Positions 1 to 9,748 of a stretch of DNA of 64,000 nt are shown here, in pieces (within the stretch, counting starts at the first letter, position 1; every line of letters starts with the position of its first letter). This stretch comes from Siccibacter colletis. Lineage in GTDB: Bacteria > Pseudomonadota > Gammaproteobacteria > Enterobacterales > Enterobacteriaceae. Both the position numbers and the translations under genes were made by a program. The stretch spans positions 417,431 to 481,430 of the forward strand of contig NZ_JMSQ01000001.1 of NCBI RefSeq assembly GCF_000696575.1. Reading direction: 5' to 3'. The notes beneath the pieces are model-generated. The model ran no database searches, had not been told where the DNA came from, and was given only the letters and a program-made list of their open reading frames with translations.

Positions 1-939
1 GACGCCTTCAGCCATTCGCTGGATCTGGCGCGCCTCGCCGAACGCCGGGGCTACAACCGCTTCTGGCTGGCGGAACACCACAACATGACCGGGATTGCCA
101 GCGCTGCTACCTCGGTGCTGATTGGCTATCTTGCGGCGAACACAACGACGCTGCACCTCGGTTCCGGCGGCGTGATGCTGCCAAACCATGCGCCGCTGGT
201 GATCGCCGAGCAGTTCGGTACGCTGGATACCCTGTATCCGGGGCGTATCGATCTGGGCCTGGGGCGTGCACCGGGTAGCGATCAGCGCACCATGATGGCG
301 CTGCGTCGTCATATGAGCGGCGATATCGATAATTTCCCGCGCGACGTAGCGGAGCTGGTGGAGTGGTTTGATGCCCGCGATCCAAACCCGCCTGTGCGCC
401 CGGTGCCGGGCTACGGTTCGCGCATTCCGGTCTGGCTGCTCGGCTCCAGCCTGTACAGCGCACAGCTCGCTGCGCAGATGGGGCTGCCGTTTGCGTTCGC
501 CTCCCACTTCGCGCCGGATATGCTGTTCCAGGCGCTGCACCTCTACCGCACCCACTTCAAACCGTCGGCGCGGCTTGAGAAGCCCTATGCGATGGTGTGC
601 ATCAACATCGTGGCCGCCGACAGCAACCGCGATGCGGAATTCCTGTTTACCTCCATGCAGCAGGCCTTCGTGAAGCTGCGCCGCGGCGAGACCGGGCAAC
701 TGCCGCCGCCGATTGAAAACATGGAGAGCTTCTGGTCGCCATCCGAGCAGTACGGCGTTCAGCAGGCGTTGAGCATGTCGCTGGTAGGCGATAAGGCGAA
801 GGTGCGTCACGGGCTGGAGTCGATCCTGCGTGAAACCCAGGCAGATGAGATTATGGTCAACGGTCAGATCTTCGATCACGCCGCGCGCCTGCACTCTTTC
901 GATCTGGCGATGCAGGTGAAGGAAGAACTGCTGGGCTGA
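1..939 (+). CDS. yhbW: Luciferase-like FMN-dependent monooxygenase YhbW, 5' truncated by window edge
   Basis: The frame is open from base 1, so the gene begins upstream of the window; 312 residues are visible against about 335 in E. coli YhbW, leaving roughly 23 N-terminal residues out of view. The visible part has bacterial luciferase-like (flavin monooxygenase, TIM barrel) signatures: an AEHHNM segment near the start, a [13 protein letters not shown] stretch and a [13 protein letters not shown] stretch. The physiological substrate of this family member is not established. A hairpin with a T tract follows the stop codon, and mtr converges from the other side. Confidence 0.93.
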   Translation, partial: DAFSHSLDLARLAERRGYNRFWLAEHHNMTGIASAATSVLIGYLAANTTTLHLGSGGVMLPNHAPLVIAEQFGTLDTLYPGRIDLGLGRAPGSDQRTMMALRRHMSGDIDNFPRDVAELVEWFDARDPNPPVRPVPGYGSRIPVWLLGSSLYSAQLAAQMGLPFAFASHFAPDMLFQALHLYRTHFKPSARLEKPYAMVCINIVAADSNRDAEFLFTSMQQAFVKLRRGETGQLPPPIENMESFWSPSEQYGVQQALSMSLVGDKAKVRHGLESILRETQADEIMVNGQIFDHAARLHSFDLAMQVKEELLG

Positions 940-958
940 TTCTCTTTAGCGTAAAACC

Positions 959-992
959 AGGTGGATAAGCGTCAGCCTGTCCACCTTTTTTT
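959..992 (+). terminator. Rho-independent terminator after yhbW
   Basis: A seven-pair stem (AGGTGGA with TCCACCT) is followed by seven T residues on the plus strand, 20 bases after the yhbW stop. The minus-strand side lacks a matching T run, so it mainly serves yhbW. Confidence 0.75.
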
Positions 993-997
993 ATGGC

Positions 998-2242
998 TTA
1001 GTTCCAGACCGGCAGCAGATCGAAGGTCGACATCAGGTGCACCAGCGCGTTTCCGATACCAAACACCAGAATCAGCACAATCATCGGCGTTCCACCCCAG
1101 ACCCGGAACTGCGGGCTGCCAAAGCGTTTGCGGGAAGCACGCGCCAGCAATGCAGGAACAATTGCCGCCCAGATAGTGGCCGCCAGCCCGGCATAACCAA
1201 TCGCGTAGAGAAAACCATCCGGCCACAGCAGCCCGCCGATAATCGGCGGTGCGAAGGTCAGCAGCGCGGTTTTGAGGCGCCCGAGGCGGGAGTCGTCAAA
1301 TCCGAACAGATCGGCCAGATAGTCGAACAGCCCCAGCGTCACCCCAAGAAACGAACTCGCTACTGCAAAGTTTGAGAACACCACCAGCAGCAGATCCAGG
1401 CTGCGGCTGTTCAGCACGCCGCTCAGCGCCTGCACCAGTACATCAATGTTACCGCCCTTCTGCGCAATTGCGATGAAGTCATGGCGCGGAATGTTGCCCA
1501 TCGTCGCCAGCAGCCATACGGCATACAGCCCCAGCGCCAGCAAGGTGCCACCGATCAGGCAGCGCACGATAACGCGCGGGTTTTTCCCGTAGTACTTCAT
1601 CAGGCTCGGGACGTTGCCGTGATACCCAAAGGAGGCCAGACAAAACGGCAGCGTCATCAGCAGATAAGGCGTGTAGCTTGGGTGCAACTCCGCCACGTTA
1701 AACAGCGTCGCGGGCTCGACATGCCCCAGCAGGCTGCCAAAGGTCAGGAAGAAGGTGATCACCTTCGCCCCGAGGACAATCGCCGTCATGCGGCTGACCG
1801 CCCGGGTGGAGAGCCAGACGATAAACGCGACCACCAGCGCAAACAGCAGACCGGCCAGACGCGCCGGGGCGTTTATCGACAGTTCGCCGAACGTATGGTG
1901 CAGGATCGAGCCGCTGGCGGAGATGTAGGCGTAGGTCAGGATGTAGAGCACAAACGCGATGGACAGCCCGTTGATCCGGTTCCAGACGTTACCCAGCAGG
2001 TCGCGGGTCATGGTGTCGAAGCTGGCACCGACGTGATAGTTGAGATTGGCTTCGAGGATCATCAGCCCGGAGTGCAGCATGCAGAACCAGGTAAACACTA
2101 ACGCCGCGAGCGACCAGAAGAACCAGGCGCCGGACATCACCACGGGCAGGGAAAACATGCCGGCACCAATGATGGTGCCGCCGATAATAACCATTCCGGC
2201 AAAGGTTGAAGGCGTAGCGCGGGTAAGTGCGGCTGAGGTCAT
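998..2242 (-). CDS. mtr: High-affinity tryptophan permease Mtr
   Basis: Inner-membrane aromatic amino acid permease (HAAAP family) importing tryptophan with protons. From the ATG at 2242 the product is 414 residues, the E. coli length; an upstream in-frame ATG would add 18 residues not found in the family. An AGGA Shine-Dalgarno lies about eight bases before 2242. The N-terminal [14 protein letters not shown] segment is typical of the family, and the rest is a series of long hydrophobic helices (about 11 expected). The gene stands alone, convergent with yhbW, and a TrpR-like operator overlaps its promoter region. Confidence 0.96.
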   Translation of the reverse strand: MTSAALTRATPSTFAGMVIIGGTIIGAGMFSLPVVMSGAWFFWSLAALVFTWFCMLHSGLMILEANLNYHVGASFDTMTRDLLGNVWNRINGLSIAFVLYILTYAYISASGSILHHTFGELSINAPARLAGLLFALVVAFIVWLSTRAVSRMTAIVLGAKVITFFLTFGSLLGHVEPATLFNVAELHPSYTPYLLMTLPFCLASFGYHGNVPSLMKYYGKNPRVIVRCLIGGTLLALGLYAVWLLATMGNIPRHDFIAIAQKGGNIDVLVQALSGVLNSRSLDLLLVVFSNFAVASSFLGVTLGLFDYLADLFGFDDSRLGRLKTALLTFAPPIIGGLLWPDGFLYAIGYAGLAATIWAAIVPALLARASRKRFGSPQFRVWGGTPMIVLILVFGIGNALVHLMSTFDLLPVWN

Positions 2243-2283
2243 GCAGTGCAGTCCTGAAAAATAATGATGTCTGTGTGCAGCAT

Positions 2284-2303
2284 TGTACCAGTACATGAGT
2301 ACA
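2284..2303 (-). promoter_or_regulatory. Candidate TrpR operator and -10 region of mtr
   Basis: Read on the minus strand, this stretch carries repeated GTACT/GTAC half-sites (GTACTCATGTACTGGTAC) running into a TACAAT -10-like hexamer. E. coli mtr is known to be repressed by TrpR at a GTACT-containing operator and activated by TyrR. No clear TyrR box was seen. The assignment rests on resemblance to the trp operator pattern. Confidence 0.5.
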
Positions 2304-2310
2304 TTGCAGA

Positions 2311-2342
2311 TAAAAAAAGTCCCGATCGTAATGACCGGGACT
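2311..2342 (-). terminator. Rho-independent terminator of deaD
   Basis: On the minus strand a ten-pair stem (AGTCCCGGTC with GATCGGGACT, five-base loop) is followed by seven T residues, about 34 bases after the deaD stop. Confidence 0.85.
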
Positions 2343-2375
2343 GTATCGTTTACTTTACGCTATTAGCGCGGGTGA

Positions 2376-4286
2376 TTATGCATCACGACGACGGGTCGGT
2401 GCGCCTTCAGGACGCGGACCACGGCTTTCACGACGCTCGCCGCCGAAGCTGCGACCACCTTCACGACGTTCACCGCTGAAGCGACGACCTTCCGGACGCG
2501 CGCCTTCGCGACGTTCACCGCCGAAACCACGACCACCGCCGTTACCACCGCGACGCTCGCCACCACCGGTGCGCGGTTGCGCATCGCCCAGCAGCTGCAT
2601 GTTCATCGGCTTGTTCAGGATGCGGGTACGGGTAAAGTGCTGCAGAACCTCGCCCGGCATACCTTTCGGCAGCTCGATGGTGGAGTGAGAACCGAACAGC
2701 TTGATGTTACCGATGTAACGGCTGCTGATGTCGCCTTCGTTAGCGATCGCGCCAACGATGTGACGTACTTCAACGCCGTCATCACGGCCCACTTCAATGC
2801 GGTACAGTTCCATATCACCAACATCACGACGCTCGCGACGCGGACGGTCTTCACCACCACGCTCCGGACGATCGCCACGCGGGCCACGGTCATTACGGTC
2901 GCCACGACGCTCGAAGCGGTCATCACGCTCACGGAACTCACGCTTAGGACGCATCGGCGCATCCGGCGGCAGGATCAGCGGACGTTCGCCCTGGGCCATT
3001 TTCAGCAGTGCTGCAGCCAGGGTTTCGATATCCAGCTCTTCTTCCGCAGCCGGCTGGATTTTCGCCAGCAGGGCACGGTACTGATCCAGATCGCTGCTTT
3101 CAAGCTGCTGCTGTACTTTTGCCGCGAACTTAGCCAGACGACGCTCGCTCAGCAGTTCTGCGTTCGGCAGTTCTACTTCCGGGATGGTCAGCTTCATGGT
3201 GCGTTCGATGTTGCGCAGCAGACGACGCTCGCGGTTCTCAACGAACAGCAGCGCACGGCCAGCACGACCCGCACGACCGGTACGGCCGATACGGTGAACG
3301 TAAGACTCAGAGTCCATCGGGATATCGTAGTTAACCACCAGGCTGATACGCTCAACGTCGAGGCCACGGGCAGCAACGTCAGTAGCAATCAGGATATCCA
3401 GACGACCGTCTTTCAGACGCTCCAGGGTCTGCTCACGCAGCGCCTGGTTCATGTCACCGTTCAGCGCGGCGCTGTTGTAACCGCTGCGCTCCAGCGCTTC
3501 AGCCACTTCCAGGGTCGCGTTCTTGGTACGCACGAAGATGATCGCCGCGTCAAAGTCTTCCGCTTCCAGGAAACGCACCAGCGCTTCATTTTTACGCATG
3601 CCGTAAACAGACCAGTAGCTCTGGCTGATGTCCGGACGGGTGGTCACGCTGGACTGAATGCGCACTTCCTGCGGCTCTTTCATGAAGCGGCGGGTAATGC
3701 GACGGATCGCTTCCGGCATGGTCGCGGAGAACAGCGCGGTCTGATGTTCAGCCGGGATCTGCGCCATGATGGTTTCAACGTCTTCGATGAAGCCCATACG
3801 CAGCATCTCATCCGCTTCATCCAGTACCAGACCTTTCAGGCTGGAGAGATTCAGCGTGCCACGCTTCAGGTGGTCCAGCAGACGGCCCGGGGTACCCACA
3901 ACAATCTGTGGGCCCTGACGCAGGGCGCGCAGCTGCACGTCATAACGCTGGCCGCCGTACAGGGCCACGACGTTTACGCCATGCATGTGTTTAGAGAAAT
4001 CGGTCATTGCTTCAGCAACCTGAACCGCCAGTTCGCGGGTCGGCGCCAGCACCAGGATTTGCGGTGCGCGCAGGTCTGAATCAATGTTGTTAAGCAGCGG
4101 CAGAGAGAATGCTGCGGTTTTGCCGCTACCGGTCTGGGCCATACCCAGAACATCGCGACCGCCAAGCAGATGCGGAATACATTCAGCCTGGATTGGAGAT
4201 GGTTTTTCGTAACCCAGATCGTTAAGGGCTTCAAGGATAGGAGCCTTCAGGCCCAGATCAGTAAAAGTGGTTTCGAATTCAGCCAT
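2376..4286 (-). CDS. deaD: ATP-dependent DEAD-box RNA helicase DeaD (CsdA)
   Basis: RNA helicase that unwinds structured RNA in 50S ribosome assembly and mRNA decay, important at low temperature. From the ATG at 4286 the product is 636 residues (E. coli 629). Visible motifs in order: N-terminal Q motif, AQTGSGKT (near residue 50), PTRELA, DEAD (near 157), SAT, and HRIGRTGR (near 330). These are followed by the DeaD RNA-binding domain and an arginine/glycine-rich tail with repeated GERREG units from about residue 560. Its start codon overlaps the yrbN stop (ATGGCTGA), suggesting translational coupling. A longer upstream frame exists but is unsupported by homologs. Confidence 0.97.
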   Translation of the reverse strand: MAEFETTFTDLGLKAPILEALNDLGYEKPSPIQAECIPHLLGGRDVLGMAQTGSGKTAAFSLPLLNNIDSDLRAPQILVLAPTRELAVQVAEAMTDFSKHMHGVNVVALYGGQRYDVQLRALRQGPQIVVGTPGRLLDHLKRGTLNLSSLKGLVLDEADEMLRMGFIEDVETIMAQIPAEHQTALFSATMPEAIRRITRRFMKEPQEVRIQSSVTTRPDISQSYWSVYGMRKNEALVRFLEAEDFDAAIIFVRTKNATLEVAEALERSGYNSAALNGDMNQALREQTLERLKDGRLDILIATDVAARGLDVERISLVVNYDIPMDSESYVHRIGRTGRAGRAGRALLFVENRERRLLRNIERTMKLTIPEVELPNAELLSERRLAKFAAKVQQQLESSDLDQYRALLAKIQPAAEEELDIETLAAALLKMAQGERPLILPPDAPMRPKREFRERDDRFERRGDRNDRGPRGDRPERGGEDRPRRERRDVGDMELYRIEVGRDDGVEVRHIVGAIANEGDISSRYIGNIKLFGSHSTIELPKGMPGEVLQHFTRTRILNKPMNMQLLGDAQPRTGGGERRGGNGGGRGFGGERREGARPEGRRFSGERREGGRSFGGERRESRGPRPEGAPTRRRDA

Positions 4287-4359
4287 GTAGTACGAGTGCC
4301 TCAGAATTAATGGCGGCCAGTCTACATAACTCATCGTGAAAATTTTCTGCAATTTTCAT
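4279..4359 (-). CDS. yrbN: Small protein YrbN (26 residues) overlapping the deaD start
   Basis: An ATG at 4359 opens a 26-codon frame beginning [10 protein letters not shown] and ending in LVLHG. It matches the small E. coli protein YrbN, which lies at the same place between nlpI and deaD. Its stop overlaps the deaD start codon by eight bases (ATGGCTGA), the arrangement expected for translational coupling. No function is established. Conservation of frame, length and most residues argues that it is translated here too. Confidence 0.8.
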   Translation of the reverse strand: MKIAENFHDELCRLAAINSEALVLHG

Positions 4360-4462
4360 TAAAAGTGTGAACCGGCTCAAAGTATGTGGATTGACGAACA
4401 AACAAGCCCTCACCCGCTAAGGTGATGACTCACAAGGAAAAAATGGGCTGAAAGTTCGTCAG

Positions 4463-5347
4463 CTATTGCTGGTCCGATTCTGCCAGGTCTTCTTGCTCCT
4501 GGCCCAAGAGCGCTAATTCCAACAATGCGTAACGGTGCTCAACGAAGTTGTGGACGTTGTTTGCAACCGCCAGTTTGAACAGTGCCGTGGCGCTGTCCTT
4601 ATCCCCCAGACTTAGGTAGTACTTACCTAAATAGAAGTTGGTTTCACTGAGATGCTCAGCGAGCGAGGTGTTATCCGTTGCGTCTGCCTTCAGGCGATCC
4701 ATCAGCGTTGCTTCGCTAATGTTGCCCAGCCAGAACTCGACAATGTTCCATCCCCATTGTTCTTTATCCGACTTCTCGAAGCGCTGTTGTAACGCTTCTT
4801 TGGCCTGCTTCTCATCGAGCTTCTGCTCAACGATGTAAAGCCACAGGCTGCGGAAAGGATCATTGGGATCGTCTTGATAAAACGCCAGCAGATCATCTTG
4901 CGCTAGCTTGTCACGTCCGCCGTAGTAGAGGGCGATTCCGCGATTCAAGTGCGCGTAGTTGTAAGTTGGATCAAGCTCAAGTACAGAATCAAACGCTTCA
5001 TAAGCGGCATCAAAATTGCCCGCTTGCGTTAAATATATGCCTAAGTAATTGAATACTTCAGGCATATCAGGTCGGATTGCCAGCGCTTGTGAAAAATCAT
5101 TTCGCGCTAAGGCTCGCAGACCGAGACTATCATACAACACTCCGCGCTCATATAAAAGCTGTGCGCGTTCATCATCGGTTAAAGCCCGACTTGCGAGGAT
5201 TTGTTCCATGCGTGCCAGAATGACTTCCTGCTGCAAACTGGGTTGCAGAGGCACCGCCAGCACTTCACTCTTACGCCAGGCAGAGTTGCTGCATCCTGCC
5301 AGCGTTAAAGCTGTCGCAACGAAACACCAGCGCAAAAAAGGCTTCAT
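4463..5347 (-). CDS. nlpI: Outer-membrane lipoprotein NlpI, TPR adaptor
   Basis: Lipoprotein of 294 residues, the same length as in E. coli. The lipobox LAGC places the lipidated cysteine at residue 19 after a hydrophobic signal. Tetratricopeptide-like helices follow, for example around residues 62-130 and again near 235-267. In E. coli NlpI scaffolds peptidoglycan enzymes and partners the protease Prc to degrade the endopeptidase MepS. It lies between pnp and yrbN-deaD on the same strand, with 115 bases to pnp that hold a stable hairpin. Confidence 0.97.
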   Translation of the reverse strand: MKPFLRWCFVATALTLAGCSNSAWRKSEVLAVPLQPSLQQEVILARMEQILASRALTDDERAQLLYERGVLYDSLGLRALARNDFSQALAIRPDMPEVFNYLGIYLTQAGNFDAAYEAFDSVLELDPTYNYAHLNRGIALYYGGRDKLAQDDLLAFYQDDPNDPFRSLWLYIVEQKLDEKQAKEALQQRFEKSDKEQWGWNIVEFWLGNISEATLMDRLKADATDNTSLAEHLSETNFYLGKYYLSLGDKDSATALFKLAVANNVHNFVEHRYALLELALLGQEQEDLAESDQQ

Positions 5348-5425
5348 TTCCTACTCCCGACGACAACAATTGGATGAACATCCTGTTCCCCGGCTGCAAA
5401 CACAGCATCATGCCGTGTAACAAAC

Positions 5426-5451
5426 AGCTCTCCATGTTGCCATGGAGAGCT
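5426..5451 (-). terminator. Hairpin after pnp (terminator or decay barrier)
   Basis: A perfect 11-pair inverted repeat (AGCTCTCCATG, four-base loop) lies 13 bases after the pnp stop. The T tract on the minus strand is weak (GTTTGTT), so it may act as a partial terminator or 3' stabiliser rather than an efficient stop before nlpI. Confidence 0.6.
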
Positions 5452-5463
5452 AAATGGCAAACC

Positions 5464-7599
5464 TTACTCGGCTTCTGGTGCAGCCGGCGCGGCCGGTGCT
5501 TCAGCAGGCTGAGACTGCTCGGTTGCTTCTTTGATGCTCAGACGTACGCGGCCCTGACGGTCAACTTCCAGAACCTTAACCGGTACTTCCTGACCCATCT
5601 GCAGGTAATCAGTCACTTTCTCAACGCGCTTATCAGCGATCTGAGAGATGTGAACCAGACCTTCTTTACCGCCACCGATGGCAACAAATGCGCCAAAGTC
5701 AACGATACGGGTCACTTTACCATTGTAGATGCGACCCACTTCGATCTCAGCGGTGATCTCTTCGATACGACGGATAGCGTGTTTTGCTTTATCGTTATCG
5801 GTCGCTGCGATCTTCACGGTGCCGTCATCTTCGATTTCGATGGTGGTGCCGGTCTCTTCGGTCAGGGCACGGATAACAGAACCGCCTTTACCGATGACGT
5901 CTTTGATCTTGTCCGGGTTGATCTTGATGGTGTGAATACGCGGTGCGAATTCAGAGATATCACCGCGCGGCGCGTTGATAGCCTGCTCCATCACGCCCAG
6001 GATGTGCAGACGCGCACCTTTAGCCTGATTCAGCGCAGCCTGCATGATCTCTTTGGTGATGCCTTCAATTTTGATATCCATCTGCAGCGCAGTGATACCT
6101 TCGCGGGAGCCCGCAACTTTGAAGTCCATATCGCCAAGGTGATCTTCGTCGCCCAGGATGTCGGACAGTACAACGTAGTTGTCGCCCTCTTTCACCAGAC
6201 CCATCGCGATGCCCGCAACGGCAGCTTTCACCGGTACGCCCGCGTCCATCAGTGCCAGAGAAGCACCGCACACGGAAGCCATGGAGGAAGAACCGTTAGA
6301 TTCAGTGATTTCAGACACTACGCGCACGGTGTACGGGAAAGCATCGGCAGATGGCATAACAGCCAACACGCCACGCTTAGCCAGACGACCGTGACCAATC
6401 TCACGACGCTTCGGTGAACCGACCATGCCGGTTTCGCCTACGGAGTACGGAGGGAAGTTGTAGTGGAACAGGAAGCGGTCAGTACGCTCGCCCATCAGCT
6501 CATCAATGTTCTGCGCGTCACGCTCGGTACCCAGGGTAGCGGTAACCAGCGCCTGCGTTTCACCACGGGTGAACAGCGCGGAGCCGTGAGTACGCGGCAG
6601 TACGCCAGTGCGCACGTCCAGACCACGAATCATATCTTTTTCACGACCGTCGATACGCGGCTCGCCTGCCAGTACGCGGCTACGAACAACGTTTTTCTCG
6701 ATGGCGTGCAGGATCTCGCCCAGCTCGTTGTCATCCAGAGACTCATCTTCTGCCAGCAGGGCAGCGATGGTTTCAGATTTGATGAGATCAACCTGGCTGT
6801 AACGTTCCTGTTTGTCGGTGATGCGGTACGCATCGCTCAGACGGGATTCTGCCAGCGCAGCAACGCGCGCGTTCAGCGCGTCGTTCACGGCTTCTGGCTG
6901 CCAGTCCCAGCGCGGTTTACCCGCTTCTTTCACCAGGTCGTTGATGTTCTGAATCACAACCTGCTGTTGGTCATGACCAAACACCACTGCGCCCAGCATC
7001 TGGTCTTCGCTCAGCAGTTCAGCTTCGGATTCAACCATCAGCACGGCACCTTCAGTACCAGCAACCACCAGATCCAGCTTGCTCTCTTTCAGCTCAGCCT
7101 GAGTCGGGTTCAGCACGTACTGGTCGTTGATGTAACCCACGCGAGCGGCACCGATTGGGCCGTTGAACGGAATACCAGACAGAGACAGCGCAGCAGAAGC
7201 GCCGATCATCGCGACGATATCCGGGTTAACCTGCGGGTTAACGGAAACCACGGTGGCGATGATCTGAACTTCGTTAACGAAGCCTTCCGGGAACAGTGGG
7301 CGAACCGGGCGGTCAATCAGACGCGCGATCAGGGTTTCGCCTTCGCCTGGACGGCCTTCACGACGGAAGAAGCCACCCGGGAAGCGACCAGCAGCGTAAG
7401 TACGCTCCTGGTAGTTAACAGTCAGCGGGAAGAAGTCCTGGCCTGGTTTCGCTTTTTTCTGACCAACAACGGTCACGAAAACCGCAGTGTCATCCATGCT
7501 CACCATGACGGCAGCAGTGGCCTGACGGGCCATCATGCCGGTCTCAAGCGTTACAGTATGTTGACCATACTGGAATTTACGAACGATCGGATTAAGCAA
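5464..7599 (-). CDS. pnp: Polynucleotide phosphorylase PNPase, TTG start
   Basis: 3'-to-5' phosphorolytic exoribonuclease and part of the RNA degradosome. The TTG at 7597-7599 is chosen: it gives 711 residues, exactly the E. coli length, begins (M)[11 protein letters not shown], and is preceded by AAGGGT. An upstream in-frame ATG at 7635 would add 12 unrelated residues. Two RNase PH-like domains (about 3-215 and 310-540) are followed by a KH domain (the [12 protein letters not shown] loop near 560) and an S1 domain (about 620-690). The E. coli gene is autoregulated through RNase III cleavage of its leader, and a matching stem is visible upstream. Confidence 0.97.
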   Translation of the reverse strand: MLNPIVRKFQYGQHTVTLETGMMARQATAAVMVSMDDTAVFVTVVGQKKAKPGQDFFPLTVNYQERTYAAGRFPGGFFRREGRPGEGETLIARLIDRPVRPLFPEGFVNEVQIIATVVSVNPQVNPDIVAMIGASAALSLSGIPFNGPIGAARVGYINDQYVLNPTQAELKESKLDLVVAGTEGAVLMVESEAELLSEDQMLGAVVFGHDQQQVVIQNINDLVKEAGKPRWDWQPEAVNDALNARVAALAESRLSDAYRITDKQERYSQVDLIKSETIAALLAEDESLDDNELGEILHAIEKNVVRSRVLAGEPRIDGREKDMIRGLDVRTGVLPRTHGSALFTRGETQALVTATLGTERDAQNIDELMGERTDRFLFHYNFPPYSVGETGMVGSPKRREIGHGRLAKRGVLAVMPSADAFPYTVRVVSEITESNGSSSMASVCGASLALMDAGVPVKAAVAGIAMGLVKEGDNYVVLSDILGDEDHLGDMDFKVAGSREGITALQMDIKIEGITKEIMQAALNQAKGARLHILGVMEQAINAPRGDISEFAPRIHTIKINPDKIKDVIGKGGSVIRALTEETGTTIEIEDDGTVKIAATDNDKAKHAIRRIEEITAEIEVGRIYNGKVTRIVDFGAFVAIGGGKEGLVHISQIADKRVEKVTDYLQMGQEVPVKVLEVDRQGRVRLSIKEATEQSQPAEAPAAPAAPEAE

Positions 7600-7671
7600 A
7601 ATTTTACCCTTTCTTAATGAATGACAGCACGCCATTAGCAGTGCTGTCTGGTGACCGATCTTCTTGCATCC

Positions 7672-7732
7672 TCGCGACTAATGACAAGTCAGACCCGCTC
7701 ATTTCGGGGCACCCTTCTCATTAGCCGCGCGA
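7672..7732 (-). promoter_or_regulatory. pnp mRNA leader stem, likely RNase III target
   Basis: Two arms 34 bases apart pair: TCGCG and CTAATGA (7672-7684) match TCATTAG and CGCGA (7718-7732), enclosing a smaller CCCG/CGGG hairpin. E. coli pnp is autoregulated by RNase III cleavage of a long leader stem followed by PNPase action, and this region sits in the same place between rpsO and pnp. The folding was judged by eye only. The divergent sRNA SraG of E. coli maps to this interval as well, but I could not recognise it. Confidence 0.55.
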
Positions 7733-7799
7733 ACCTCTGCACGAAGATCATGCTTTGCAACAATACATTAGTTTCCGAAGAATTGCTGCGGTCAGGTCG

Positions 7800-7828
7800 A
7801 AAAAAGGGGCCATACAGGCCCCTTTTTC
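7800..7828 (-). terminator. rpsO terminator
   Basis: A GGGGCC/GGCCCC stem with a five-base loop is flanked by A6 on the plus strand (T6 at the 3' end on the minus strand), 15 bases after the rpsO stop. In E. coli this terminator separates rpsO from pnp with read-through. Confidence 0.85.
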
Positions 7829-7843
7829 TGAAACTCGCAAGAA

Positions 7844-8197
<354 letters not shown>

Positions 8198-8222
8198 TCA
8201 CACAGGTGTGTTGAGCCGCAAT

Positions 8223-8251
8223 ATTCTACCTGTCGCCACCTGTTATCGCAA
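8223..8251 (-). promoter_or_regulatory. Sigma-70 promoter of rpsO
   Basis: On the minus strand TTGCGA (8246-8251) and TAGAAT (8223-8228) are separated by 17 bases, about 110 bases before the rpsO start codon. Confidence 0.75.
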
Positions 8252-8265
8252 GGTCGCGACATCGC

Positions 8266-9210
8266 TTATGCGGGATACTCAACAACCAGGCGGCGCGGAG
8301 CGACACGGCCTTGATCGTCTATTTCCGCCATGCCGATAAACTTCGCGTCATCGCCTTCAGTAACGCGCACCAGCCCGTTCAACGGGGCACCCGCCACGCG
8401 TACCGGCTGTCCGTTTTTAAAGTATACGGCCACCTCAGGCAGGACGTTCACCAGCGGAAAATCCGCTGCCGGACTGTCCATCGGCATCAGCAGTGGATCG
8501 AGCAGTTCGCCCGGTGCGATGTCGCGCGCCTGCGCCTCTTCAACCAACGCATTCAGCTGCTCCAGCGTCACCATGCGCTCAATGGGATACTTACTCACCG
8601 CCAGACGACGCAGGAAGATAACATGCGCGCCGCAGCCGAGTTTCTCACCCAGATCGTCAATGATGGTGCGGATGTATGTACCTTTGGAACAGTGCACTTC
8701 CAGCTCAAGCTCATCGCCTTCGTGGCGGATGAACAGCAGCTCGTACACGGTAATGGGTCGCGCTTCACGCGGTACCACAATTCCCTGACGCGCATACTCG
8801 TACAGCGGCTTACCCTGGTATTTCAGCGCCGAAAACATGGTCGGCACCTGCTGGGTGTCGCCCCGGAAGCTTTCCAGCGCCTCATCCAGTTGCGCGGCGC
8901 TGAAGCTAACCGGACGCTCCTCGACGATCTGCCCATCGGCATCCGACGTGTCCGTACGCTGCCCGAGCTTTGCGATAACGCGGTAGCGTTTATCGGAGTC
9001 AAGCAGGTACTGGGAAAACTTTGTCGCTTCTCCGAGACAGATCGGCAGCATGCCGGTCGCCAGCGGGTCAAGCGCGCCGGTATGCCCTGCCCGGTTAGCG
9101 TTATACAAACGCTTCACTTTTTGCAGCGCGTCGTTAGAGGAGAGACCCTGAGGTTTATCCAGCAAAAGAACGCCATGAATGTCGCGACCGCGACGACGAG
9201 GACGACTCAT
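8266..9210 (-). CDS. truB: tRNA pseudouridine-55 synthase TruB
   Basis: Makes pseudouridine 55 in the T loop of tRNAs and also acts as a tRNA folding chaperone. The product has 314 residues, the family length in E. coli. The catalytic aspartate is D48 in the [11 protein letters not shown] motif, and a C-terminal PUA domain occupies roughly residues 250-314. Its start codon shares one base with the rbfA stop (TAATG), so it is translationally coupled in the metY-rimP-nusA-infB-rbfA-truB operon. Confidence 0.97.
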   Translation of the reverse strand: MSRPRRRGRDIHGVLLLDKPQGLSSNDALQKVKRLYNANRAGHTGALDPLATGMLPICLGEATKFSQYLLDSDKRYRVIAKLGQRTDTSDADGQIVEERPVSFSAAQLDEALESFRGDTQQVPTMFSALKYQGKPLYEYARQGIVVPREARPITVYELLFIRHEGDELELEVHCSKGTYIRTIIDDLGEKLGCGAHVIFLRRLAVSKYPIERMVTLEQLNALVEEAQARDIAPGELLDPLLMPMDSPAADFPLVNVLPEVAVYFKNGQPVRVAGAPLNGLVRVTEGDDAKFIGMAEIDDQGRVAPRRLVVEYPA

Positions 9211-9611
9211 TAGTCCTCCTTGTTGTCGTCCGGGTTAACGCGGCGAGACTCATCGTTTTTGATCACGTTACTGACGAGGTTCGACATGCGCATACCTTCT
9301 ACCAGCGAGTTATCGTAGAAGAAGGTCAGCTCAGGCACGATGCGCAGACGCATCGCTTTGCCCAGCAGTGAACGGATGAAGCCAGAGGCGTCCTGCAACG
9401 CTTTAATCCCGGCGTTAACCGCTTCTTCATCTTTATCGTTGAGGAAGGTTACAAATACTTTTGCGTAAGCAAGATCGCGGGATACTTCCACGCCGGAAAC
9501 CGTTGTCATCAGACCCACGCGCGGATCTTTGATTTCGCGCTGCAGGATGATAGCGATTTCTTTCTGCATCTCCTGAGCCACGCGCTGCGGGCGACCAAAT
9601 TCTTTCGCCAT
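9210..9611 (-). CDS. rbfA: 30S ribosome-binding factor RbfA
   Basis: Late 30S assembly factor with a KH-like fold that helps maturation of the 16S 5' end and cold adaptation. From the ATG at 9611 ([10 protein letters not shown]) it has 133 residues, as in E. coli; a five-residue longer start is not supported. It overlaps truB by one base. It is separated from infB by 137 bases containing an inverted repeat and a REP-like element. Confidence 0.97.
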   Translation of the reverse strand: MAKEFGRPQRVAQEMQKEIAIILQREIKDPRVGLMTTVSGVEVSRDLAYAKVFVTFLNDKDEEAVNAGIKALQDASGFIRSLLGKAMRLRIVPELTFFYDNSLVEGMRMSNLVSNVIKNDESRRVNPDDNKED

Positions 9612-9634
9612 AATAATTCTCCACACTAAAGACT

Positions 9635-9658
9635 AAAAAGGGGCTAAAAGCCCCTTTT
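9635..9658 (-). terminator. Inverted repeat between infB and rbfA
   Basis: AAAAGGGGCT and AGCCCCTTTT pair perfectly around a three-base loop. On the minus strand the hairpin ends in a T run, so it looks like an intrinsic terminator or attenuator inside the operon just upstream of rbfA. Confidence 0.65.
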
Positions 9659-9667
9659 GAAAATTCT

Positions 9668-9700
9668 TGCCGGGTGGCGCAGCGCCAGCCCGGCCTACAA
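9668..9700. repeat. REP-like palindromic element
   Basis: The stretch has the form GCCGGGTGGCGCAGCGCC..GCCCGGCCTACAA, matching the enterobacterial REP pattern (GCCGGATGGCG...CGCC..TCCGGCCTACAA). Only one unit is visible. It sits in the infB-rbfA spacer. Confidence 0.7.
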
Positions 9701-9748
9701 TATCGTTAATCTCTGTTAGTTCCGGGACATCACCCGGAACGGCAGAAA

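Noticed and set aside
2577-4079. 500-codon open frame on the plus strand opposite deaD
   Set aside because: It mirrors a highly conserved gene, and its translation is rich in T, F, Q, R and H with no family resemblance; typical antisense shadow of a GC-rich gene.
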